The notes beneath the pieces were generated by a model. The model saw only the letters and a list, made by a program, of their open reading frames with translations, was not told the DNA's origin and did no database searches. The translations under genes and the position numbers were made by a program. From positions 1 to 43,220 of IMG/VR virus record IMGVR_UViG_3300050014_000338: a DNA stretch of 43,220 nucleotides; one strand, 5' to 3'. Below, in pieces: positions 20,465 through 26,854 of the stretch (its first letter is position 1; every line of letters starts with the position of its first letter). This stretch comes from a virus.

Positions 20465-20860
20465 ATGCCACACTGTAATCAATGCGAACAGGACTGGGAG
20501 CAGAGGAAGCTAGGCGGTGATCCTGTTCAGTGTCCAAGGTGTCATAGAACGGATTGGCGAGAGCCGAAGAAGGGGAAGAATGGAAAAACCGAAGGAAGGC
20601 TCGTATCTGAGAATGTGGAATTACCTGGCGGCATCTCGCGGTTTCCTCGGAAAGAACAGGCCTGTGTTAGCGGACCGGCAAATCCAGCAAGCGCAGGAAA
20701 TATTAAATCTCCTAATGGACCCAGAGAACAACCTGGATTTGATGCGAAAGCCGTGATGTGCCCCTATACCGAGTACGATCCTGAGACCGGGGAGACGTAT
20801 GGGTGCCTGTTGGCTGAGCATAGTCTGAAAATCAAGCATCGGCGCGGTCCTGCGATTTAG
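20465..20860 (+). CDS. Zinc-finger protein frame enclosing an overlapping gene (131 aa)
   Basis: First gene after the rightward promoter, predicted leaderless. The N-terminus has CNQC...CPRC (residues 4-26), a two-knuckle zinc finger. The C-terminal 35 residues carry another Cys/His set (CPYTEYDPETGETYGCLLAE, then H). The middle is the shadow of a better-looking gene in the +1 frame (20580-20756). An internal ATG (20756) overlaps that gene's stop and could start the C-terminal part separately. This mirrors the 8070-8633 locus. Confidence 0.5.
   Translation: MPHCNQCEQDWEQRKLGGDPVQCPRCHRTDWREPKKGKNGKTEGRLVSENVELPGGISRFPRKEQACVSGPANPASAGNIKSPNGPREQPGFDAKAVMCPYTEYDPETGETYGCLLAEHSLKIKHRRGPAI
20580..20756 (+). 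CDS. Small gene inside the 20465 frame (58 aa)
   Basis: AAGGGGAAGA precedes ATG 20580; the product (MEKPKEGSYLRMWNYLAASR, then DRQIQQAQEILNLLMDPENN) is helical with natural codon choice. The stop TGA overlaps ATG 20756 of the enclosing frame. No family recognised; called because its start signal and composition are better than those of the overlapping frame. Confidence 0.55.
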   Translation: MEKPKEGSYLRMWNYLAASRGFLGKNRPVLADRQIQQAQEILNLLMDPENNLDLMRKP

Positions 20861-20886
20861 TGACTCCATGTGGCGGGGAGGATGGT

Positions 20887-21141
20887 ATGACGAAACTGAC
20901 TGAGCCGATACAGCGGTACTCATTTCCATCAGCAGAAGGGTATCCCGCTTTCGATATGGTGAGCTACGCCGATCATCTCGCAGCACTCGCCAAAGCGGAA
21001 GCGGAGCTGGACGCGCTCAAGGTGCAGTTGAGCGAGGCTGAATCTATGCTTCGCATCGAGTCTGAGGCAGCGCGGAATTATCAAGCCGAGAACGCATCCC
21101 TGCGGGCGCAGGTAGCGCGGCTGACGGAGCCGGCTTTTTAG
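20887..21141 (+). CDS. Small coiled-coil protein (84 aa)
   Basis: GGGAGG five bases before ATG 20887; a GTG at 20860 in the same frame overlaps the previous stop and is an alternative. A structured N-terminus (IQRYSFPSAEGYPAFDMVSY) is followed by a 50-residue coiled coil (AKAEAELDALKVQLSEAESM ... ASLRAQVARLTE). The type is frequent in phage early operons. A dispersed palindrome begins on the last base of its stop codon. Confidence 0.6.
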   Translation: MTKLTEPIQRYSFPSAEGYPAFDMVSYADHLAALAKAEAELDALKVQLSEAESMLRIESEAARNYQAENASLRAQVARLTEPAF

Positions 21142-21154
21142 TGCAATCTCGCAT
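21141..21154 (+). promoter_or_regulatory. Dispersed palindrome overlapping XRE-gene promoter
   Basis: GTGCAATCTCGCAT, preceded by TTTA. Its right half covers the position of a -35 box at the usual 16-17 base distance from TATTGT (21171-21176), the likely -10 of the 21183 gene. Binding here would repress or activate that regulator. Confidence 0.6.
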
Positions 21155-21182
21155 CAAGGTCAAGTTATGGTATTGTTAGGGA

Positions 21183-21554
21183 ATGGCGACGGATATCTTC
21201 GACGGCCCTAAACTGAAGTCTTTTCGCAAGCGGGCTCGTCTGACTCAGATGCAAGTGGTTACGATGGCCGGTGTATCAGAGACAACCATCTGCTACCTGG
21301 AGCGCGGCGACCGCAAACCGCAAAGCCGGACCCTCCAAAAACTATTGAACCTGTACGCCACGCGGATTGACTACTGGCGGCAGTTGGCTGCGAGACTCGA
21401 AGGAGAAGTGCATGTCGAAGGAAAAGTCGATCCCCAAGCGTCTGAGTGGAAACGAGGCTCTGGACTCAATCATGGAAGCAATCTACAAACGCCTGTCGGC
21501 TCACGGCCACTTCCACAGCCACAAAGCGTACCAGGGCTACAGCGCAACCGTTAA
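21183..21554 (+). CDS. XRE-family HTH regulator
   Basis: HTH_3 domain at residues about 11-63: LKSFRKRARLTQMQVVTMAG, then VSETTICYLERGDRKPQSRT and LQKLLNLYAT, all hallmark positions. The product is nominally 123 residues, but everything after residue about 77 overlaps the start of the next gene (21412) and looks like its shadow. TATTGT (21171-21176) sits six bases before the ATG with no proper Shine-Dalgarno, so its mRNA is probably leaderless. A dispersed palindrome overlaps the -35 position. It is the best candidate for the factor recognising that palindrome family; inferred, not shown. Confidence 0.7.
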   Translation: MATDIFDGPKLKSFRKRARLTQMQVVTMAGVSETTICYLERGDRKPQSRTLQKLLNLYATRIDYWRQLAARLEGEVHVEGKVDPQASEWKRGSGLNHGSNLQTPVGSRPLPQPQSVPGLQRNR

Positions 21555-21903
21555 GCTCGAATTCCGGCCGGCGCGCAGTTTCTCCCCGCCTTTGACCGAT
21601 GACTTCACCGTGGAAGACTTGGATCCCGGTGTGGAGTTGGAACCGGCTATGTACGAAACAGTTGAGATCCCCGTCCGTCCCCCAAACCAGGTACGCGAGG
21701 AAGCTGGGCTAGATATGCCAGTGCAGGTAGAGGAGCGGGGTCAGTTGGTCGAGCGCTTCATCCCCCCGGCGAAGTATAAGGGCAGGCTGAAGCCCAACGG
21801 CAAGAAGCCATCCACGGCGAGCATGGACACGCCCGCGGTCCCGGGAACGAACCCGGTGAGCGATGAAGTAGTCGAGCAGTTCGGCGTACAAACGAGGCCG
21901 TAA
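21412..21903 (+). CDS. Hypothetical protein (163 aa)
   Basis: Start ATG 21412 has AAGGAGA seven bases before it; the frame extends upstream as a shadow of the HTH gene. The N-terminal 30 residues are helical with His (AIYKRLSAHGHFHSHKAYQG). The middle is acidic and strand-rich, and the end is Pro/Lys-rich and probably disordered (KYKGRLKPNGKKPSTASMDT). No family recognised. Overlaps the HTH frame by 143 bp. Confidence 0.55.
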   Translation: MSKEKSIPKRLSGNEALDSIMEAIYKRLSAHGHFHSHKAYQGYSATVKLEFRPARSFSPPLTDDFTVEDLDPGVELEPAMYETVEIPVRPPNQVREEAGLDMPVQVEERGQLVERFIPPAKYKGRLKPNGKKPSTASMDTPAVPGTNPVSDEVVEQFGVQTRP

Positions 21904-22071
21904 ATGACGCGCGAAGAAAAGGTCCATCAAATCGCAGATCAGATGCAGGAGTTGCTCAGGCAGCCGGGAGTTGAAATGTACCTCGTTCCTGACGCCGAGC
22001 ATACGGTGCTGATTCACGGAAGGGTCAACCTGCTTCTTCTCGCGGAGTGGGTTCTGGCGAGAACGGGATAG
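21904..22071 (+). CDS. Small hypothetical protein (55 aa)
   Basis: ATG 21904 begins directly after the previous stop and TAG 22069-22071 abuts the ATG of the terminase-side gene. A helical N-terminus (TREEKVHQIADQMQELLRQP) is followed by a strand-strand-helix end (VEMYLVPDAEHTVLIHG, LLLLAEWVLAR). No family recognised; supported by exact packing between neighbours. Confidence 0.5.
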   Translation: MTREEKVHQIADQMQELLRQPGVEMYLVPDAEHTVLIHGRVNLLLLAEWVLARTG

Positions 22072-22833
22072 ATGCCTCCAGCCAAGTTCAAACCCGCTCG
22101 TGACAAGAGCAACGCCGAACTCAGGCGGGCCGCACTCCAGCGCCTCCAGAACCGCTGGAACCTCGACAACGAGGATGGCGAGTGGGAACCCCAGACGGAG
22201 CCGGTCATCACGCCGGGACTAAAGGAAATACCGGGAGGAATCGAATTGTGCATCCGAGTTCTTCGATCGCACGAAGATGACGATGCCCGCCAGTTCCTTG
22301 AGATGTACGACCAGTGCAGCAAGACTGACCGCGCCCACTTGCGTATCGAGGACATTGCGCACGCATCTGGAATCGGATCGCTACGCCTAAGGGAGATCGT
22401 CGGCACGGCGCTGTTTATCTACGCCGACAGCCAAGCTCAGATGATTCTATCCGCGTCCATGCCCAAGGTCATGCGTTCCACGGTGAAGGCTGCGACGGAC
22501 GAAGTACCCATCACCGCAACCGTAATCGAAAGAGACGGCGCGATTGTAACCAAGGTGGTAGGAAAGACCAACGGGGACGTCAGGGCGATGGAGATGTTGC
22601 TCAAGTCTCGTGGCATTCTTCCGATCCCCAAGGGATCGCAGATCGCTATCCAAGTGAACGCTGGCGACAAGGAATCCAAGCAACTTGAATCCGGACACAC
22701 CTGGAAGTACCCCGAGGACCGGCTCAAGGAAATCGTAGCCGTGACTAACCCCAAGCAGCTCGAAGCGAGCCACGTCACGACCGGCGAGCCGATTCACTTC
22801 GATCACAACAAGCCGATGGTGTTTGAAAGGTAA
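22072..22833 (+). CDS. Probable small terminase subunit
   Basis: 253 residues, directly upstream of the large terminase. The N-terminal half is helical and charged, with a possible DNA-binding segment (DIAHASGIGSLRLREIVGTA, residues about 93-112, HTH-like). The C-terminal half is strand-rich and basic. Small terminases recognise packaging sites through an N-terminal HTH and oligomerise, which fits order and size. There is no motif diagnostic for one family, so the call rests mainly on synteny. Confidence 0.5.
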   Translation: MPPAKFKPARDKSNAELRRAALQRLQNRWNLDNEDGEWEPQTEPVITPGLKEIPGGIELCIRVLRSHEDDDARQFLEMYDQCSKTDRAHLRIEDIAHASGIGSLRLREIVGTALFIYADSQAQMILSASMPKVMRSTVKAATDEVPITATVIERDGAIVTKVVGKTNGDVRAMEMLLKSRGILPIPKGSQIAIQVNAGDKESKQLESGHTWKYPEDRLKEIVAVTNPKQLEASHVTTGEPIHFDHNKPMVFER

Positions 22834-22837
22834 TAAG

Positions 22838-23071
22838 ATGAGCCAATCGGAACCAAATGGAATTTATGTTTATCAGCCGTTTGGAATACAAGACGGAAAA
22901 GAGAGATGGTCGCTCGGCTTGATTTATGGCGTCGGGGGCCTTCCAAACCTCACTCGAATCGAAGGTCTCACCAAAGACGGCGCGGAACGAGTAGCGGCTG
23001 CATTGAGGCATGAGCATTCCTGCGAGTGCATGGACGCATCGGGACGCTGCATGATCACCGGAGAGGTTTGA
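22838..23071 (+). CDS. Small hypothetical protein (77 aa)
   Basis: ATG 22838 with AAAGG eight bases upstream. A beta-rich N-terminus (GIYVYQPFGIQDGKERWSLG) is followed by a helix and a Cys-rich end (CECMDASGRCMITG; three Cys) suited to a metal site. It lies between the terminase genes. No family recognised. Confidence 0.5.
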   Translation: MSQSEPNGIYVYQPFGIQDGKERWSLGLIYGVGGLPNLTRIEGLTKDGAERVAAALRHEHSCECMDASGRCMITGEV

Positions 23072-23108
23072 TATTTTCTCAAAACGCCTCGCTACCGAAC
23101 AACTCTCC

Positions 23109-25241
23109 ATGCTTTCGGAGCACTCCGCCAAGTCGGAGACCGGCCTATGGATTCCCGAATACCACTCCCTTTCCCAGATCGACAGCTTCAACTCCCACTT
23201 CAAGACGCTGGCGGAAAAAGCGGAACGTGCCGACGAAGACGTGGAGTCCGCTCTTGGTCCGGATGAATTGAACTGGATTCAGAATGAGTATGCCATCTGC
23301 GCCTGTGACGACCGCTACTGGATGGAGAGCTATTTCTACATCAATGACGACAGCAAGCTGGTCCGATTCAATGCTCGATTCTCTCAGTCCATGTTGATCG
23401 ACACCTGGGCCGAACGCGAAGAGGCCGGGCTTCCCATTGAGCAACAGATCCTCAAGGCTCGCCAGCAGGGAATCTCGACGCTGGTCGAAGGGGCCATCGC
23501 CAAGAAAGTAAACTTCGGCATCGGCATCAAGGCGGCGGTAGCCTCCTACGATCAGGACGCCTGCGAGCGCATGGGCGGCATGATGGAGCTTGCCTTCAAC
23601 GAGATGCCCTCATGGATGAAGGCCAACCCTACAAGCGACCGCGCCGGGTCACTGAAGGCATTCGCTGCTACCAATACGCGCTTGACCTTGTATTCGGGCA
23701 AGAAGGCTTCAGGTATCGCCCGTGGTGACACTCCGTCAGTCCTTCATATCTCCGAAGTCTCAATCTTCCCTGACGCATCGAACGTGATTGAGAAGTCTCT
23801 GTTTCAGGCCGTCCACCCTTCCCCCAACACGTTCATGATCCTCGAGTCGACGGGCAACGGAAACACGGACTGGTGGGCGCGCACGTGGTACTCCAGCAGG
23901 GACTACTGGGCATCTGGCGGGGCAAGGCTCCAGCCGATATTCTTCCCATTCTTCATCGCCGTCGACTTGTTCCCCACTCCGACGTGGCGCCGCGAGCACC
24001 CCGTACCAAGGGACTGGCAGATGCTCACCGAGACTCGGCAGATGATGGCCAAGGCTGCAGAGTACGTCCACCAGACGCCTTTGATTCGCAAGTACGCGGG
24101 CGACGGTTGGAGGATGCAGGACTTTCAAGCCTACTACTGGGAGCAGGAGTTGAAGGAAGCACGGCGCAAGGGCGAAGAGAATTCGTTCTATCAGGAGCGC
24201 CCGATGGACGACAACGAAGCCCTTCGGCCAAAGAAAGACCTTGTATTCAATCTGATGGAGGTCAAGAAACAGGAGGAGACGCGCTCAGATTACACGGTCT
24301 GGTCAATCATCGGCGAGCAGGTTCAGGAGCGATACTGCCCCGATCCGGTGGACATCGACTACGATGCCGACAGGTTCCGAGTGAGCTATGACGGCAACAT
24401 CACCGACCTTCGCGGGAGGATGGCAAAGACGTTCTGGTGGGAGTTTGTTCCGATCAAGCAGCCTGTTGAGACGGGCATCGACCTGTTCGACGTGGAGCGC
24501 AAGTGCATGATCTACCGCTGGCCGGAAGCTGGGTACACCTACGGAATCGGCGTGGACAACTCAGGCGGAACAGGAAAGGACGGCACCTACCTCAGCGTGA
24601 ACGGGAAAGCGATCTACGGGAATGAGCCCGACTTTCAGGCTGCGTGCTGGTGGTCGAACAAGACTGACCCCTCGCTGGTGCATCCGTACATCATGGCGCT
24701 GGCATCACTCTATGGGTCCGAGATGCCTGATGGAACTCACCCGATTGTGGGCATCGAGCAGGTCTATGGCCTGGGCGACACGCCGCAGATTCAGATGCTT
24801 TCGATGGGCTGGAACAAACGCAACTTCTACCACTTTAGCCGACTGGACGGCATGAACCCCGAGCACGACAAAAAGAAGTCAAAGCGCATGGGCTGGTACA
24901 CGACGGAATGGAGCCGTAACTTCATGCTCTCGCTCTACAAGACGGCCGTAGAGAATCACTGGCGCAAGGTCAATGACCCATTCCTGCTGAAGCACGAGAT
25001 TCCCGCGTTCCAGATCGACAAGACAGAAGGCGGCAAGACGCGGTGGGACCATCAGGACGGCAAGCGGGACGACAGGATCTTCGGAGACGGCATCGCCTAC
25101 TGCATCATGAACGATACGGAAAGCATGACCCGGCGGGTGCTGAACAAGTTTGAGGGCGACGAGGAAGAGATTGAGATTGATTATGGGTATCCAGTGGGCA
25201 TAAACTCAACACTTGAAGAGATGATGGGAGCGGAACTGTGA
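23109..25241 (+). CDS. terL: Large terminase subunit (ATPase-nuclease)
   Basis: 710 residues from ATG 23109. Walker A variant KARQQGIST (about 116-124) and Walker B VLHISEVS (about 211-218, acidic pair SE) mark the DNA-translocation ATPase. FMILESTGNGN matches the following coupling region. GIGVDNSGGTGKDGTYL (second half) is the first acidic motif of the RNase H-like nuclease, followed by VGIEQVYG and a DDRIFGDGIAYC end. It packages phage DNA into the prohead through the portal. The frame continues upstream of ATG without stop to ATT 23073, which has a better GGAGAGG, so the true start may be non-standard. The last 51 bases are repeated downstream. Confidence 0.9.
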   Translation: MLSEHSAKSETGLWIPEYHSLSQIDSFNSHFKTLAEKAERADEDVESALGPDELNWIQNEYAICACDDRYWMESYFYINDDSKLVRFNARFSQSMLIDTWAEREEAGLPIEQQILKARQQGISTLVEGAIAKKVNFGIGIKAAVASYDQDACERMGGMMELAFNEMPSWMKANPTSDRAGSLKAFAATNTRLTLYSGKKASGIARGDTPSVLHISEVSIFPDASNVIEKSLFQAVHPSPNTFMILESTGNGNTDWWARTWYSSRDYWASGGARLQPIFFPFFIAVDLFPTPTWRREHPVPRDWQMLTETRQMMAKAAEYVHQTPLIRKYAGDGWRMQDFQAYYWEQELKEARRKGEENSFYQERPMDDNEALRPKKDLVFNLMEVKKQEETRSDYTVWSIIGEQVQERYCPDPVDIDYDADRFRVSYDGNITDLRGRMAKTFWWEFVPIKQPVETGIDLFDVERKCMIYRWPEAGYTYGIGVDNSGGTGKDGTYLSVNGKAIYGNEPDFQAACWWSNKTDPSLVHPYIMALASLYGSEMPDGTHPIVGIEQVYGLGDTPQIQMLSMGWNKRNFYHFSRLDGMNPEHDKKKSKRMGWYTTEWSRNFMLSLYKTAVENHWRKVNDPFLLKHEIPAFQIDKTEGGKTRWDHQDGKRDDRIFGDGIAYCIMNDTESMTRRVLNKFEGDEEEIEIDYGYPVGINSTLEEMMGAEL
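25191..25241 (+). repeat. 51-bp direct repeat, copy 1 (end of terL)
   Basis: Identical over 51 bases to 25501-25551. It covers the last codons of terL, the TGA, and the ribosome site (GGGAG) plus GTG start used by the next gene. Confidence 0.95.
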
Positions 25242-25513
25242 CAGCTGGATTCGAGAAGTGGTGGAGCGAGCAGGGCCGCTTTATGGACCCCGATACCGAA
25301 GACGTGCATTGGTACGACAAGCGGGAAGCTCTCGCTCGTCTAGCCTTCGATGAGGGCGTGAAGATTGGGATGGCGATAGCGGGGAATTACGTTGCCGATG
25401 ATTACATTTATCCGACATGTGTGCGATTTGCCAACGGAAGAACGGTCACACTCCTCAAAGATCCGATTCCACATCTGGAAATATCTTCCACAGAGGTTAA
25501 CCAGTGGGCATAA
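25238..25513 (+). CDS. Inserted small gene between direct repeats (91 aa)
   Basis: GTG 25238 overlaps the terL stop (GTGA) inside repeat copy 1; the stop lies inside copy 2. Residues include an acidic/Trp N-terminus (GFEKWWSEQGRFMDPDTEDV), a helical middle and a strand-rich end. No family recognised. Everything unique to this gene lies between the two 51-bp repeats, so it looks like a single-gene insertion that kept the terL translation-coupling signal. Confidence 0.65.
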   Translation: MTAGFEKWWSEQGRFMDPDTEDVHWYDKREALARLAFDEGVKIGMAIAGNYVADDYIYPTCVRFANGRTVTLLKDPIPHLEISSTEVNQWA

Positions 25514-25551
25514 ACTCAACACTTGAAGAGATGATGGGAGCGGAACTGTGA
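25501..25551 (+). repeat. 51-bp direct repeat, copy 2
   Basis: Perfect copy of 25191-25241, starting 310 bp after it. It contains the stop of the inserted gene and the GTG (25548) of the Mom-like gene. Recombination between copies would remove the insert exactly and join terL to the Mom-like gene. Confidence 0.95.
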
Positions 25552-26114
25552 ACGACTACCCTAAATCCGATTTCTCGATTTATTCGGTATCTCCAGCGAG
25601 TCGAACAGAGGCGGAGCCGCTCGTGCGGGCGCATTATTTGAAACGTTGGCCAGGTGTCGTAACCGCCACCTTGGGAATGTGGAAAGGCCCGTTCTTGGTT
25701 GGCGTAATCGTGTTCGCGCTTCCACCCCGCGAAACAGCGAAACGATACCGGGTGCATGTCGCGTGGGAGTTGGCAAGGTTGTACATCATGGACTCCGAGC
25801 CGTTTAACTCTGAGACGTGGTTTATGGCGAAGGCTATCAAGTGGGTGCGCGGCACATTCCCGGCAGTTGAAATGCTAGTGTCTTATGCCGACCCATCGGC
25901 GGGACACGCGGGCATCATCTACAAGGCTGCAAACTGGCGGCAAGATGGCCGTACCGATCAAGAACGGAAGACGCCGCGCTTCGACTATGGAGTAGGTGGT
26001 AAAGTGTACTCCCGGCGATCTCATGTCCCAAATGGAGCAACAGTGGACAGGATACCGAGAGTTTCAAAGTTTCGATTCACCTATCGACTCAGGAAAGAAA
26101 CGGTGGCATCATGA
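25548..26114 (+). CDS. Mom-like DNA adenine modification protein
   Basis: 188 residues, GTG start in repeat copy 2. The motif chain matches phage Mu Mom and relatives: HYLKRWPG..., LGMWKGPFLVGVIVFALPP, then VAWELARLYIMDSEPFNSET, followed by LVSYADPSAGHAGIIYKAAN. ELxRL, S-x-ADP and G..GIIYKAANW are the most telling. Mom, a GNAT-fold enzyme, converts adenines in phage DNA to a carbamoylmethyl form that blocks many restriction enzymes. Location beside the terminase would let DNA be modified before packaging. No Com-like translational activator was recognised next to it. Confidence 0.75.
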   Translation: MNDYPKSDFSIYSVSPASRTEAEPLVRAHYLKRWPGVVTATLGMWKGPFLVGVIVFALPPRETAKRYRVHVAWELARLYIMDSEPFNSETWFMAKAIKWVRGTFPAVEMLVSYADPSAGHAGIIYKAANWRQDGRTDQERKTPRFDYGVGGKVYSRRSHVPNGATVDRIPRVSKFRFTYRLRKETVAS

Positions 26115-26569
26115 GCTTTATTATTCTTCCCGGCGAGCAGAAAGACGACTGGGCATTCGAGAACGGCAAAGAGGTCCTCTGGTATCTGGAGAACCCCATG
26201 ACGCGTGTCGTCCAGATCACCGCACCAATGGCCCCCATCCCTTACGGCTTTAACCGTCACAAGACGAATCAGCCAAAGGAGATGGACCGCGTATTCCGCA
26301 AACTGCACGAGCAAGAGCGGGACAAGAACGCGCAGGTCATCGAGAAGATGTGGAGCCGTGGCCGAGCTCAGTACGAGGCCTTGCGTGACAGGCTGAATCA
26401 ACGGCTCGTATCGGCTGACACGAAGGTATGGGAGAAGGCATTCATCCGCGAATCGTTGCGGCTGATGAGCGAGCGCGACAATGAGGCTCAGAAGAATAAT
26501 GTCTATGGTATTTCGGCGATGGAAGAGTCTCCCGCGCCACTTGAAGGCGCAAGAACGAGGGTGAACTAG
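26111..26569 (+). CDS. Hypothetical protein (152 aa)
   Basis: ATG 26111 overlaps the Mom-like stop. The N-terminal part is strand-rich (IILPGEQKDDWAFENGKEVL) and the middle is a long charged helix with coiled-coil character (RVFRKLHEQERDKNAQVIEK). It lies between the Mom-like gene and the portal, in the packaging operon. No family recognised; it might be a virion or packaging accessory. Confidence 0.55.
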   Translation: MSFIILPGEQKDDWAFENGKEVLWYLENPMTRVVQITAPMAPIPYGFNRHKTNQPKEMDRVFRKLHEQERDKNAQVIEKMWSRGRAQYEALRDRLNQRLVSADTKVWEKAFIRESLRLMSERDNEAQKNNVYGISAMEESPAPLEGARTRVN

Positions 26570-26854
26570 ATGAGACTGAGAATTCTTGACATCAACTGCC
26601 GGTGGTTCTGGTTTACTTTGTTCTTTCGCGTAGACCACAGTCCTAATACTGGCTACCACATTGAATCCAGCCTCTACGAATATCAACGGTGGTCTGGTCC
26701 GTGGTTTCACTTCTGGATGTGGGAGTCTCTGCCGGATATGAGGCCGCAAGTGGCTCTCAAGCCGCGCAGTGAAGGGATAGCTACACTTGCGCAGGCAATG
26801 ACGAATCCAGAACTTAAGGTAGGCACGAAGTCGCGATTCGAGGATGTGAACTGA
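26570..26854 (+). CDS. Small Trp-rich hypothetical protein (94 aa)
   Basis: ATG 26570 follows the previous stop by one codon; the stop shares a base with the portal start. The N-terminal 60 residues are rich in Trp/Phe/Tyr (WFWFTLFFRVDHSP, WSGPWFHFWMWESLP), the rest polar. Too aromatic for a typical membrane helix; perhaps a small beta domain. No family recognised. Confidence 0.5.
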   Translation: MRLRILDINCRWFWFTLFFRVDHSPNTGYHIESSLYEYQRWSGPWFHFWMWESLPDMRPQVALKPRSEGIATLAQAMTNPELKVGTKSRFEDVN

